A DNA stretch of 64,000 nucleotides from Paenibacillus pabuli NBRC 13638 (GCF_001514495.1 NZ_BCNM01000001.1:62001-126000); one strand, 5' to 3'. Shown: positions 19,713 through 28,685, numbered from the stretch's first letter. Numbers and translations are program-made. Notes: generated by a model not told the origin, from the letters alone.

Positions 19713-20904
19713 TAGTAAGGGCCCAGAATAGAAGTGCCGCCGCACTAACGCCTGCACCCAACCAGCAAACACCTGTCCAACCCGCCCACGCATATACTTG
19801 AGTGGAAGCAATAGAGCCTGTCGCACTGCCTATCGAATAAAAAATCATATAGGCGGCCGTTAAGCGACTCTGCGCTTCAGGGCGAACTTCGTAGATCAGG
19901 CTCTGGTTGGTGACATGTACCGCCTGCACGGCAAGGTCCAGCATAATCACCCCTGCCACAAGCAGCCATAAAGAGTGGTGAACATAGCCCATGGGCAGCC
20001 AGGATACAAGCAATATGATAAGGGCGATGCCCGTCGTCTTTTGTCCAAATCCCCGATCAGCCAGCCTTCCTGCGCGTGCAGCAGCCAGTGCACCAGCAGC
20101 CCCCGCGAGACCAAAGGCTCCAATAGCGGTATGTGAGAGGGAAAGCGGCGGAGCGCTTAGCGGTAAAACCATGGAGGTCCACAGGGTGCTGAAGGCTGTG
20201 AAGATCAACATGGCGAGAACACCGCGTACTCGCAGAATCGGCAGCTCGCGGTACAGTTGGAGCACAGAAACAATCAATTGGGGGTAGCTCAGTTTCTCAC
20301 GATCGGGCTCACGTTTTGGAAGGACAAGAAATAATGTGATTATCCCAAGTAATGTCAGAGTGGCAGAGAAGAGATAAACCGATCTCCAACCGATCCAATC
20401 GTTTAAGGTGCCAGCTATCGTTCGTGCCAGCAATATGCCTATGACGATCCCACTTGTGACCAGACCGACGATGCGCCCTCGTTCCGAAGGTGCAGCGAGG
20501 GAGGCGGCAAAGGCAACGAGTGTTTGTGTAATCACGGCAAGCAATCCGATCGCGGCCATTCCTATGAATAAAATCTGGCTGGATGATGAGATACCAACGG
20601 TTATCAGGGCGATTACGGATAAAAGCATTTGGATGATAATCAGCTTGCGTCGATTCACGAGATCACCAAGGGGGACGAGTAATAACAATCCTAGAGCATA
20701 ACAGACTTGGGTGACGGTGATAACCATCCCAATGGATGAAGGAGTGATACGGAACTCTTCAGCCATGGAGTCGAGCAAAGGCTGAGCGTAATAAATATTG
20801 GCTACTGCCAGTCCGCTGCACAGCGCAAATAATAGCGCGACAAGGCGTGAAATGCCTGCACGCCCTTCGCTGTGAGCATGTGTTAGATAAGATGGATTTT
20901 GCAT
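19684..20904 (-). CDS. MFS transporter (drug/metabolite efflux type)
   Basis: A 406-residue protein with 12 predicted transmembrane helices and the MFS loop motifs (GDLVNRRKLII between helices 2 and 3, the equivalent GRLADRGFGQK later). The N-terminus VANIYYAQPLLDSMAEEF is typical of the YgaY/AraJ-like DHA1 group. AAGGTGA precedes the ATG. It is divergent from a TetR gene, and a palindromic operator lies 61 bp before its start, so it is most likely repressed by that TetR protein. The exported compound is unknown. Confidence 0.92.
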   Translation of the reverse strand: MQNPSYLTHAHSEGRAGISRLVALLFALCSGLAVANIYYAQPLLDSMAEEFRITPSSIGMVITVTQVCYALGLLLLVPLGDLVNRRKLIIIQMLLSVIALITVGISSSSQILFIGMAAIGLLAVITQTLVAFAASLAAPSERGRIVGLVTSGIVIGILLARTIAGTLNDWIGWRSVYLFSATLTLLGIITLFLVLPKREPDREKLSYPQLIVSVLQLYRELPILRVRGVLAMLIFTAFSTLWTSMVLPLSAPPLSLSHTAIGAFGLAGAAGALAAARAGRLADRGFGQKTTGIALIILLVSWLPMGYVHHSLWLLVAGVIMLDLAVQAVHVTNQSLIYEVRPEAQSRLTAAYMIFYSIGSATGSIASTQVYAWAGWTGVCWLGAGVSAAALLFWALTINRAYSTPR

Positions 20905-20964
20905 GATGGAGTCACCTTTCCGTGTTCGAGTTGGTAAGTAATGAAAACAGAATTAATCATTGAT

Positions 20965-20990
20965 CATAATGTACTGATCGGTACATTATG
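20965..20990. promoter_or_regulatory. Operator 1 for the divergent TetR regulator
   Basis: Ten-base arms CATAATGTAC and GTACATTATG flank TGATCG. The central 18 bp (20969-20986) match the second site at 21114-21131 in 16 positions. It lies in front of the MFS gene. Confidence 0.75.
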
Positions 20991-21079
20991 ATTCGAAATA
21001 AACATACTTCAAGCTTCGAAATGATGTCAAGTAGTAATGATAAAATTAGTTTTTTCATTTCTAAGAAAGTGAAATGAAT

Positions 21080-21109
21080 TTGACATGAAAACAAAATGAA
21101 GTTTAATAT
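21080..21109 (+). promoter_or_regulatory. Promoter of the tetR gene
   Basis: TTGACA at 21080 and TAATAT at 21104 with 18-bp spacing, 38 bp upstream of the start; the second operator begins 5 bp after the -10 box. Confidence 0.65.
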
Positions 21110-21113
21110 GGTT

Positions 21114-21131
21114 ATATACTGATCGATACAT
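21114..21131. promoter_or_regulatory. Operator 2 for the divergent TetR regulator
   Basis: ATATACTGATCGATACAT, 16 of 18 bases identical to operator 1, placed over the expected transcription start of tetR, as for autorepression. Confidence 0.7.
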
Positions 21132-21146
21132 AAAGAGGGTGCGTGC

Positions 21147-21731
21147 ATGGTTAGACAACGGGAATTCGATACGGATAAGGCACTGGATGCAGCGATGCAG
21201 ATTTTTTGGGATAAAGGATTTGAGGCAGCATCCTTAAGTGATTTGACAACAGCCATGGGCATTCAGCGGCCCAGTCTATATGCTGCTTTTGGAGACAAAA
21301 AGGAATTGTTTGAGGCGGCGCTTCGCAAATATACAACTCTTCATGCTGCTCAAGTCAGGTCCATGCTTCAACATAACCCTTCTGTTAGGGAGGCCTTCCG
21401 TACATTATTTGAGCATATTGGAGCAGAAGGGGATGTGACACAGCCCCGTCATGGCTGTTTTTGCATTAATACGATGGTTGAATTGGCTCCACATGATCCC
21501 AAATTTGCGGTTCTTACCCGGGAGCATCAGATGTATCTGGCGGCGATTTTCCAGGAGACGATTGAACGGGGGCAGCAATCCGGCGAATTACCCGTTGATC
21601 TTAATGCGAATGCACTCGCAAATTCTCTGGTTGTATCCATGGTTGGACTGACCGTAATGATGAAATCGGAGCCTGATCGCTCGTTTGTGCAGCAGAGCAT
21701 TAAGGTTACGTTATCGTTGTTTGAGGTATGA
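21147..21731 (+). CDS. TetR family transcriptional regulator
   Basis: 194 residues: N-terminal helix-turn-helix (DKALDAAMQIFWDKGFEAASL, then IQRPSLYAAFGDKKELF) and a C-terminal ligand domain with Cys-rich HGCFCINTMVEL, typical of the AcuR/YcdC-like TetR group. AGAGGG precedes the ATG. Two matching palindromes in the shared intergenic region indicate that it controls itself and the divergent MFS exporter. Inducer unknown. Confidence 0.93.
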   Translation: MVRQREFDTDKALDAAMQIFWDKGFEAASLSDLTTAMGIQRPSLYAAFGDKKELFEAALRKYTTLHAAQVRSMLQHNPSVREAFRTLFEHIGAEGDVTQPRHGCFCINTMVELAPHDPKFAVLTREHQMYLAAIFQETIERGQQSGELPVDLNANALANSLVVSMVGLTVMMKSEPDRSFVQQSIKVTLSLFEV

Positions 21732-21871
21732 GGGGAAGACTTCATCTTTTAGAAAAGGGTCTGACAGAGAATGATCAATCGAAATTAGATACGATTTTTT
21801 GGAAAATGCGGTCCTTGTTTCAAGTGGCATTGGCGATCCTCATTACATCGCTGCTTTTCAAACTGTTTTAG
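21728..21871 (+). CDS. Possible 47-aa membrane peptide overlapping the tetR stop
   Basis: ATG 21728 overlaps the tetR stop (ATGA) and opens 47 codons: a charged N-terminus (LLEKGLTENDQSKLDTIFW) and a C-terminal helix (SLFQVALAILITSLLFKLF). A terminator follows 8 bp later. There is no good independent ribosome site, so translation would depend on coupling. Not a recognised family. Confidence 0.4.
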   Translation: MRGRLHLLEKGLTENDQSKLDTIFWKMRSLFQVALAILITSLLFKLF

Positions 21872-21878
21872 TGGGATT

Positions 21879-21911
21879 GCAGGAAGTGGGAACTCTTTCC
21901 TGCGCTTTTTT
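21879..21911 (+). terminator. Terminator after the tetR unit
   Basis: GCAGGAA / TTCCTGC stem, 11-nt loop, then GCTTTTTTG. Confidence 0.75.
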
Positions 21912-22071
21912 GTGTCTAAAGGCATTAGGCAGATGGGGGCTGAGTTGATACAATGCGGATAGGGTATAGATTAAATTAGGGATGTGTACCATTGGTTTAC
22001 ATAGGCAGGATGATTTTTTGAAGGATAACGCCAGGGCGTTGATTTGAGATATATGAGGAGGAGATTCAATC

Positions 22072-23046
22072 ATGCAGACGAAATTGCGTTGTGCCATATT
22101 GGATGATTACCAGAATGTTGCCTTGTCTTCGGCGGATTGGTCTCCCATCCTGGATCGGGTTGAGATTCAGACGTTCAATCATTACATGGGGTCAGAGGAT
22201 AAAGTTGTACAGGAACTGCAGGATTTTGAAATGATTGTCTTGATGCGTGAACGTACACCTTTTCCTGAAACGGTAATCGCTCAATTGCCCAAGCTTAAGC
22301 TTCTGATTACAAGCGGCATGCGTAACGCGGCTATTGACCTCAGGGCTGCGGAAGAAAGAGGCGTGATTGTCTGTGGTACGGAAGGCAGCTCAAATCCCCC
22401 AACAGAACTGACATGGGCGCTGATTCTTGGCCTCTCAAGGAAGCTGGTAACTGAAAATAACGCATTGCGTTCGAATCGGAATTGGCAAAGTACCGTTGGC
22501 ATGGATTTATACGGAAAAACTTTGGGGCTGCTCGGTTTAGGCAAGATTGGCAGTCGAATGGCAGTTATAGCACAAGCCTTTGGCATGAAAGTGATCGCTT
22601 GGAGTGAGAATTTGACACAGGAACGAGCAGAGCAACAAGGAGTCCAGCGTGCAGATACGAAGGAACAGCTGCTTGAGCAAAGTGATATTGTGTCCATCCA
22701 TCTGGTGCTTAGTGATCGTACCCGTAATTTAATTGGACGAGCTGAGCTACAACGTATGAAAAATACAGCTTTGTTGATCAATACGTCTCGTGCAAGCATT
22801 GTGGACCAAGATGCGATGGTTGAAGCCATACAGAATGAGTGGATTGCCGGGGCTGGGCTGGACGTATATGAACAGGAGCCTCTTCCTGTAAATCATGTGC
22901 TGCGTACATTGCCCAATCTGCTGGCAACGCCGCATCTGGGTTATGTGACACAAGATAACTATGCCATTTATTTCAATCATACGGTAGAGAATATTGAAGC
23001 GTTTCTGAAAGGGAGAACAATCAGACCATTGCTTCCGGATAAGTGA
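22072..23046 (+). CDS. D-2-hydroxyacid dehydrogenase family protein
   Basis: 324 residues with the formate/glycerate dehydrogenase layout. The NAD-binding fold starts at GLLGLGKIGSRMA near 155; the catalytic Arg sits in LINTSRASIVD, the Glu in DVYEQEPLP and the His in TPHLGYV. ATG follows AGGAGGAGA. The enzyme should reduce a 2-keto acid (or oxidise a D-2-hydroxy acid); specificity is not evident. Single-gene unit with a strong terminator. Confidence 0.9.
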   Translation: MQTKLRCAILDDYQNVALSSADWSPILDRVEIQTFNHYMGSEDKVVQELQDFEMIVLMRERTPFPETVIAQLPKLKLLITSGMRNAAIDLRAAEERGVIVCGTEGSSNPPTELTWALILGLSRKLVTENNALRSNRNWQSTVGMDLYGKTLGLLGLGKIGSRMAVIAQAFGMKVIAWSENLTQERAEQQGVQRADTKEQLLEQSDIVSIHLVLSDRTRNLIGRAELQRMKNTALLINTSRASIVDQDAMVEAIQNEWIAGAGLDVYEQEPLPVNHVLRTLPNLLATPHLGYVTQDNYAIYFNHTVENIEAFLKGRTIRPLLPDK

Positions 23047-23089
23047 ATCCTCTCTGTGATATGCATTGCAAAAGTATGGAACGTAAGAT

Positions 23090-23140
23090 AAAAAAGGTGC
23101 TTCTCCAATCGGAATTCTTCATGGAGAAGCGCCTTTTTTG
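23090..23140 (+). terminator. Terminator between dehydrogenase and lacI-type gene (likely bidirectional)
   Basis: AAAAAGGTGCTTCTCCA pairs with TGGAGAAGCGCCTTTTTT (one wobble), 14-nt loop. A and T runs on both sides suit both directions. Confidence 0.88.
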
Positions 23141-23192
23141 TAGTTATCGTATCGAATAGTTATCGTTAATTCGGTGATACCAGATCCTTTTT

Positions 23193-24230
23193 TTAAGCGT
23201 GGGGGCCTCGTGCAGAGGAACGGATCATGGCTACACTGGATTCGCGGACAATGAGCCGAGGCTCAAATTGAATATGTTCGTAATCAGCAGTGCTCATCTC
23301 TCGAATTCGTTTTAACAGCAGTTCGGTAGCCAGTCGGGCCACTTCTTCACCCATAATGGAGACTGAACTGATCTGAGGTGACGATACGGTAGTCCACTGG
23401 TTATTATCTACACCCACAACAGCAACATCTTCGGGTACACGTACGCCGAGCTCCTTAAACCGATTCACCAGGCCAATCGCCACCATATCATTAATGGCAT
23501 AGACCGCATCCGGCATATGAGCCAGCCCATAGAAATAATCCGCAGCATTTGCTCCGGTTTGAAGAGAAAAGTCTTCACCAAAATAAACAAGGGAGATATC
23601 CACATGTCCTAATGCCTGCTCGTAAGCCCGATAACGTTCTTCGATGATATCTTTAGGTGCACCAGCGTAAGCAATCCGGGTCCGTCCGATTTTAATCAGA
23701 TGCTCCATCACCAGTTTCCCTTCAGGCTGAGATAGAGAGACAACATCTGCTTTCATGCCGGGTTCCAGCTTCTTCCCGTAGTTAATCATGGAGATGGGGA
23801 GTGGAGCTTTTTCTATCAGACTTGGTAATGTTTTGGGATAAGCCAAAGGCATGAAAATGAGCCCATCCACGTGCAATTTTTTGATATTACGAATGGTTTC
23901 CAATTCTGTTCTTGCATTACCCGCCGTATTGATCTGAACCACATGATATCCATGCTGCTTCGCCGTTTGCTCAACAGACCAGGAGATCTCGGGAATGATG
24001 GCGTTGCGAATATCGGGCACAACCAGCGCAATCTGATGCGTTTGGCGTATCTTCAGGCTCTGCGCAGAGGTATTGGGGACAAATCCAAGTTCATCAATGG
24101 CTTGCATGACTTTATCCCGTGTTTTGCTGCTAATGCCTTCGGAGTTGTTAATGGCTCGGGAGACGGTAGCGATGCCTACACCTGCACGTTCAGCCACATC
24201 CTTAATGGTAATCTTCTGATCTTTACTCAC
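23193..24230 (-). CDS. LacI family transcriptional regulator
   Basis: 345 residues, GTG start after GAGG. Helix-turn-helix and hinge (ITIKDVAERAGVGIATVSRAIN, then VMQAIDELGFVPNTSAQSL) and a periplasmic-binding-protein-like effector domain (IALVVPDI, DGLIFMPLA, DVAVVGVDNN) are complete. It is divergent from butanediol dehydrogenase. CGGAAACGATTCCG lies 22 bp before its own start and CGGAAACGTTTCCG before bdhA, so it probably represses both. The ligand is unknown. Confidence 0.93.
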   Translation of the reverse strand: MSKDQKITIKDVAERAGVGIATVSRAINNSEGISSKTRDKVMQAIDELGFVPNTSAQSLKIRQTHQIALVVPDIRNAIIPEISWSVEQTAKQHGYHVVQINTAGNARTELETIRNIKKLHVDGLIFMPLAYPKTLPSLIEKAPLPISMINYGKKLEPGMKADVVSLSQPEGKLVMEHLIKIGRTRIAYAGAPKDIIEERYRAYEQALGHVDISLVYFGEDFSLQTGANAADYFYGLAHMPDAVYAINDMVAIGLVNRFKELGVRVPEDVAVVGVDNNQWTTVSSPQISSVSIMGEEVARLATELLLKRIREMSTADYEHIQFEPRLIVRESSVAMIRSSARGPHA

Positions 24231-24251
24231 GTTTAGTTAACCTCACTTCAT

Positions 24252-24265
24252 CGGAAACGATTCCG
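24252..24265. promoter_or_regulatory. LacI-type operator near the regulator start
   Basis: CGGAAACGATTCCG, 13 of 14 bases as in the bdhA-proximal site. The sequence between the two operators (about 290 bp) holds only promoter elements, no gene. Confidence 0.7.
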
Positions 24266-24521
24266 AATATTGAAAATATGTACAAATGGAATGACGATCC
24301 TATGCCTTCATTATAACATTGAAGCCGACAAGTATCCCATGAACACGATGAAACGGTTACAGTGATATGCTGCATTCCAAGAGAACGGAATGGATAACAA
24401 AGAGATTATCAAAGCAGAACCAGCCGAGAAGCCGAATTTATCCATGGATTGAAATGCTGGCATGGTAACAGGATTATCGGCGTAAAATTCATAAGATGGA
24501 CATAAGTGTGACAAATTATGT

Positions 24522-24550
24522 TTGACAGCCTATTCAAAATGTGACATATT
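24522..24550 (+). promoter_or_regulatory. Promoter of bdhA
   Basis: TTGACA at 24522, CATATT at 24545, 17-bp spacer; the operator starts 8 bp after the -10 box. Confidence 0.6.
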
Positions 24551-24557
24551 TAATTTA

Positions 24558-24571
24558 CGGAAACGTTTCCG
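24558..24571. promoter_or_regulatory. LacI/CcpA-type operator in front of bdhA
   Basis: CGGAAACGTTTCCG, a perfect 14-bp palindrome at the expected transcription start, as for a repressor. A general catabolite (cre) role is also possible given the sequence class. Confidence 0.75.
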
Positions 24572-24607
24572 ATTATATCAAAACTTATGATCTGGGAGAT
24601 GAAACAA

Positions 24608-25657
24608 ATGAAAGCATTGCGTTGGCACGGAGTAAAAGATTTGCGTCTCGAAAATATTGAAGAACCCCGCCCTGCACAGGGCAAGGTAAAAATAAAAGTA
24701 GAGTGGTGTGGAATCTGCGGTAGTGACTTGCACGAGTATACGGCAGGCCCGATCTTTATTCCGGCTCAAGCTCCGCATCCGCTAACAGGGGAAAAAGCAC
24801 CTGTTGTGATGGGCCATGAATTTTCAGGGCAAGTGGTTGAAGTAGGCGAAGGCGTGACACGTTTTCAGACAGGGGATCGTGTGGTGGTAGAACCAATCTA
24901 TGCGTGCGGTCACTGTGAAGCTTGCAAACAGGGAAAATATAACCTTTGTGATCAGATGGGATTCTTGGGTCTAGCAGGCGGAGGCGGAGGTTTCTCCGAA
25001 TACGTAACGGCTGAGGAATATATGGTGCACGCCATTCCTGATTCCATCTCGTATGAGCAAGGGGCATTGGTTGAGCCTTCCGCTGTGGCACTACATGCAG
25101 TGCGCCAAAGTAAACTGAAAGTTGGCGACACTGCGGCTGTTTTTGGAGCAGGCCCGATTGGACTGCTCGTTATTGAAGCGCTGAAAGCTTCTGGCGCATC
25201 CGATATTTATGTGATTGAACTTTCCGAGGAGCGTAAAGCCAAAGCAAAAGAACTTGGTGCTATTGTTATTGACCCAACACAATACAATGTGGTGGAAGAA
25301 ATTCATGAACGCACCCAAGGCGGTGTGAATGTAGCTTATGAAGTAACAGGTGTTCCACGGGTACTTCAACAAGCCATTGATTCAACGCGTATTGGCGGTG
25401 AGTTGATGATCGTTAGTATTTTTGAACAGGAAGCACCGATTTTGCCAAACTCCATTGTCATGAAGGAGCGGACAGTCAATGGAATTATCGGATACCGCGA
25501 CGTATTCCCGGCTGTTATTAGCCTGATGGCCAAAGGTTTCTTCCCGGCAGACAAGCTGGTAACCAAACGAATCAGCCTGGACGAAGTGGTAGAACATGGA
25601 TTTGAAGCATTGCTGAAAGAGAAAAACCAGGTTAAAATTCTGGTGAAGGCAGAATAG
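24608..25657 (+). CDS. bdhA: (R,R)-2,3-butanediol dehydrogenase
   Basis: A 350-residue zinc alcohol dehydrogenase. Catalytic zinc ligands are in WCGICGSDLHEY and GHEFSG; the structural zinc Cys cluster is CGHCEACKQGKYNLC; the NAD site is AVFGAGPIGLL. The HEYTAGPIFIP segment is characteristic of BDH-type enzymes that interconvert acetoin and 2,3-butanediol. ATG 24608 follows GGGAG; upstream in-frame ATGs lack a ribosome site. It is monocistronic, with LacI-type control. Confidence 0.92.
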   Translation: MKALRWHGVKDLRLENIEEPRPAQGKVKIKVEWCGICGSDLHEYTAGPIFIPAQAPHPLTGEKAPVVMGHEFSGQVVEVGEGVTRFQTGDRVVVEPIYACGHCEACKQGKYNLCDQMGFLGLAGGGGGFSEYVTAEEYMVHAIPDSISYEQGALVEPSAVALHAVRQSKLKVGDTAAVFGAGPIGLLVIEALKASGASDIYVIELSEERKAKAKELGAIVIDPTQYNVVEEIHERTQGGVNVAYEVTGVPRVLQQAIDSTRIGGELMIVSIFEQEAPILPNSIVMKERTVNGIIGYRDVFPAVISLMAKGFFPADKLVTKRISLDEVVEHGFEALLKEKNQVKILVKAE

Positions 25658-25696
25658 AATTGTTATAAAGTAGGCATTCGCTATCAAAATATGAAC

Positions 25697-25738
25697 AATA
25701 GACAACACATCTTCGGATGAGGTTGTCTATTTTTTTTG
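25697..25738 (+). terminator. Terminator after bdhA
   Basis: AATAGACAAC / GTTGTCTATT stem with inner CATC-TTCG-GATG hairpin, then eight T. Confidence 0.9.
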
Positions 25739-25792
25739 CGCAGTCCGGGCGGAATTTGTTGCAAGTAGATTTCGTTTTACATAATATAAAAG

Positions 25793-25807
25793 GATACAAT
25801 TTGTATC
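25793..25807. promoter_or_regulatory. 15-bp palindrome GATACAATTTGTATC, candidate operator
   Basis: Perfect palindrome 52 bp before the start of the Asp-box protein; 14 of 15 bases recur at 35190-35204 in front of the HpaB-like gene. The pattern resembles MarR/TetR-type operators. Confidence 0.6.
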
Positions 25808-25859
25808 ATTTTGCTTTGGTGTAGAGGAGTTGTCCCACAAAATAAAGGAGGATGCGGAC

Positions 25860-27173
25860 ATGCAAAGGAATACGAAATGGGCTGCCGTAATTTTGACGAT
25901 CATTGCTGGCGTGGGGTGGCTGCTGATGGGGAACTCCAAACCCAAAAACAATGCTTCAACATCTCATCAGCCGATCGCTGAACGTGCACTTGCCAAGGTG
26001 TCCAACGCTCCTATCACATCCGCTGATGTGACGAACAAGATCGAATTGCTCGGAAGACCTTTTAAGAAAGCGCCATATGCCAATAATGTTTGGGACCTGC
26101 AGCTGTACAGAGGGAAAATATTTATGGGGCATGGGAACAGCAGCAATATGGGCGTTTCAACCAATGCCGGTCCTATTCCTGTAATTTATTACGACACAGC
26201 CGCTTCCAAGTTTATAACCCAGTCTGTTACCAATAACAACCCAGGCATCGTTCCTTCGACCAAAGGGTTTGTGGATGAGGAGCAGATTGACATCTACAAG
26301 GTGTTGAACGACAAGCTGTACATCCCTGGAAATGATTCCGATAGCGAACAGTGGGATATGGGGAACTTCTATCGGTTGGATGGAGATGTGTGGACCAAGT
26401 ATCGCAATCTTCCACTGGGGGTACACGTATACGATCTGGCGTCCTATCAGGGCAAGCTGTTTGCAGCACTGGGGACCGAAAAGAAACCTACGATACTTAT
26501 TTCTCATGATCAGGGAGAGAGCTGGCAAACCTTTGCGACGATTAATACGTTTGGTTTTCGGGCGTATACGCTGTTTGAAATTAAGGGCAAATTATATGCA
26601 TCGGGCATGATGTATCCAGCCAATAAAATCTGGGGTGACAAAACCAACATTCTAGAGATTAATGAGAGGCTTGAAAAGAAAGACGTGGCCATCTATGGTA
26701 GTAAAATGCTTCCAGGGCTTTCTTATCAAACCGGTACTATTCCGTATAATAAGATAGGGAAAAATATTAATTTTAACCATAAGCTGCTCTATATTGCCGG
26801 AGGGGTGTTCAATGATGGACAGCTGTTGCCCAAATCATTGAATGTGATGACTGACATTAATCAGGTATCGCGTGTCTATTTGCCAGATACCCTGGCTCTT
26901 CCTACAGATGTGCTCTTGCGGGATGGTAAAGTCTATGTGCTTACCTACACACGGAAAAGTGCGAATCTCTATATAAATCGCGTGTATCAATCCACCGATC
27001 TGAACACATGGCATGAAGTTCTCCGTTTTAATCAGGACACGTACGCCAAGTCTTTTGAAGAACATGAAGGTGATTTCTACTTTGGGTTGGGTACGGACCC
27101 CGATGTTCTGTCTACCTCTTCTGGCAAATTACTCCGGGTTAACCGCAATAATATCCCTGCCAATTCTAATTAA
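25860..27173 (+). CDS. Exported or membrane-anchored beta-propeller-like protein with Asp-box motifs
   Basis: 437 residues, ATG after AAAGGAGG. An N-terminal signal-anchor (WAAVILTIIAGVGWLLMG, no lipobox Cys) is followed by an extracellular region of about 400 residues. It carries repeated beta-strand motifs (NVWDLQLYRGKIFMGHG, VYDLASYQGKLFAALG, ILFEIKGKLY-type units) and a sialidase-type Asp-box (SHDQGESW, and a weaker STDLNTW). This fits a six- or seven-bladed propeller, but no sialidase catalytic residues can be identified. Function unknown; a cell-surface binding role is plausible. A palindromic operator sits upstream. Confidence 0.8.
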   Translation: MQRNTKWAAVILTIIAGVGWLLMGNSKPKNNASTSHQPIAERALAKVSNAPITSADVTNKIELLGRPFKKAPYANNVWDLQLYRGKIFMGHGNSSNMGVSTNAGPIPVIYYDTAASKFITQSVTNNNPGIVPSTKGFVDEEQIDIYKVLNDKLYIPGNDSDSEQWDMGNFYRLDGDVWTKYRNLPLGVHVYDLASYQGKLFAALGTEKKPTILISHDQGESWQTFATINTFGFRAYTLFEIKGKLYASGMMYPANKIWGDKTNILEINERLEKKDVAIYGSKMLPGLSYQTGTIPYNKIGKNINFNHKLLYIAGGVFNDGQLLPKSLNVMTDINQVSRVYLPDTLALPTDVLLRDGKVYVLTYTRKSANLYINRVYQSTDLNTWHEVLRFNQDTYAKSFEEHEGDFYFGLGTDPDVLSTSSGKLLRVNRNNIPANSN

Positions 27174-27494
27174 ATGGAAGGAAGATTACGGATTATATAT
27201 TATGCTTCAACCACATTGTTGGTTACAGAGAGAGCGTATATATTCGTTGTGCAGGGCAGGTTGTTACGCAGAAATTCCTAGTTGAAGCTGCTGCAAGCTT
27301 GCTCTGTTTTTTTATGTTCAAGAGATGAGCAAGGCCTTTCTCCGAAGATTTGAAAATAAAAATCAGAAACTATAGAATAGAAAGGTAGTAAGAATAATTA
27401 TCCTTTTGAATACCATCTTTGTTATTTATACAAGCGCATGTTGTTAGAAACTGTACATGTTCTCTACATTCTAATCGTAAAGGAGCAATACACA
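27174..27494. other. Intergenic region without a gene
   Basis: A run of seven T at 27307-27313 follows a weakly paired GC-rich stretch and may terminate the upstream gene. TTAGAA at 27446 and TTCTAA at 27470 form an interrupted inverted repeat in front of the next gene. Nothing else can be supported. Confidence 0.4.
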
Positions 27495-28598
27495 ATGAAT
27501 GTACCGTCAGCCTTGTTTAAACCATTTACCTCGGACAAGCTTACCCTGTCCAACCGGATCGTCATGGCGCCTATGACACGTGGATTTTCGCCTGAGGGCG
27601 TGCCCGGACCAGAGGTCGTGGAATATTATCGTCGCAGAGCAGCCGGAGGTGTAGGGCTGATCATTACGGAAGGAACGGGCATTAACCACCCTTCATCCAT
27701 TAGTGGCGCAAGCATCCCGCTGTTCCATGGCGAAGAATCCTTGCAAGGTTGGGCGAATGTAGTCAAGGCAGTGCATGAGGCAGGCGGCAAAATCATGCCT
27801 CAATTGTGGCATGTGGGCACAGCCCGTCGTTCGGGCGATCTGCCGAATGCAGAAGCTGAGCCGGTAGGTCCATCGGGACTAAGCATGGCAGGTGAACCGG
27901 AGAGAGAACCATTGACGGAAGGCGAGATCAAGGGTCTTATCCAGGCGTTTGCCCAAGCAGCAGCAGATGCGCAGCGCATCGGGTTTGATGGTATTGAGCT
28001 TCACGGGGCCCATGGCTACCTGATTGATCAATTCTTCTGGGAACACACCAATCGTCGTACGGATAAATACGGGGGCGATCTGTCACAGCGCACGCGTTTT
28101 GCCGTCGAGGTGATTGAAGCGTGTCGCACTGCTGTAGGTCCTGATTTCCCAATTGTGCTTCGTTTCTCCCAATGGAAGATGGGGAACTATGACGCACGTC
28201 TGGTGGAGACACCAGAACAACTGGAGCAGTTCCTTGCTCCCTTGACGGCTGCCGGTGTGGATATTTTCCATTGCTCTACACGAAGATTCTGGCTGCCGGA
28301 ATTTGAAGGGTCTGAGTTGAATCTTGCAGGCTGGACACAGAAAATAAGTGGAAAACCAGCAATCTCCGTTGGGTCGGTAGGGCTTGAAGCCGAATTCGTT
28401 GACAGAGCAAGCGAGAACCAGGGAACGGGTGACGCTCATCTGGATCAATTGAACGAGAAAATGGAAAATAACGAATTTGATCTGATCGCATTGGGGCGTG
28501 TGCTCCTGAGTGATCCGGAATGGCCGAACAAAGTTCGCGAAGGACGCCAGTCCGAACTGGTTCCTTTCACAACAGAGGTATTAAAAAACCTCTATTAA
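27495..28598 (+). CDS. NADH:flavin oxidoreductase, Old Yellow Enzyme family
   Basis: A 367-residue FMN-dependent (beta/alpha)8 barrel. Family motifs: LSNRIVMAPMTR near the N-terminus, GVGLIITEGT, QLWHVG, the HGAHGYLIDQFFWEHTNRRTDKYGG signature carrying substrate-binding His residues, and the C-terminal DLIALGRVLLSDPEWP phosphate-binding segment. ATG follows AAAGGAG. These enzymes reduce activated C=C bonds of enones and electrophiles; the physiological substrate is not evident. Monocistronic. Confidence 0.93.
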   Translation: MNVPSALFKPFTSDKLTLSNRIVMAPMTRGFSPEGVPGPEVVEYYRRRAAGGVGLIITEGTGINHPSSISGASIPLFHGEESLQGWANVVKAVHEAGGKIMPQLWHVGTARRSGDLPNAEAEPVGPSGLSMAGEPEREPLTEGEIKGLIQAFAQAAADAQRIGFDGIELHGAHGYLIDQFFWEHTNRRTDKYGGDLSQRTRFAVEVIEACRTAVGPDFPIVLRFSQWKMGNYDARLVETPEQLEQFLAPLTAAGVDIFHCSTRRFWLPEFEGSELNLAGWTQKISGKPAISVGSVGLEAEFVDRASENQGTGDAHLDQLNEKMENNEFDLIALGRVLLSDPEWPNKVREGRQSELVPFTTEVLKNLY

Positions 28599-28662
28599 GA
28601 GAACTTTAAGGGCGATTCATAAGAACAAATGCCAACGGCAACGAAAACTGAAAACAAACTTG

Positions 28663-28685
28663 AGGCCGCCGAAAGGCGGCTTTTT
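28663..28685 (+). terminator. Terminator after the Old Yellow Enzyme gene
   Basis: GCCGCC-GAAA-GGCGGC tetraloop hairpin followed by TTTTT. Confidence 0.92.
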
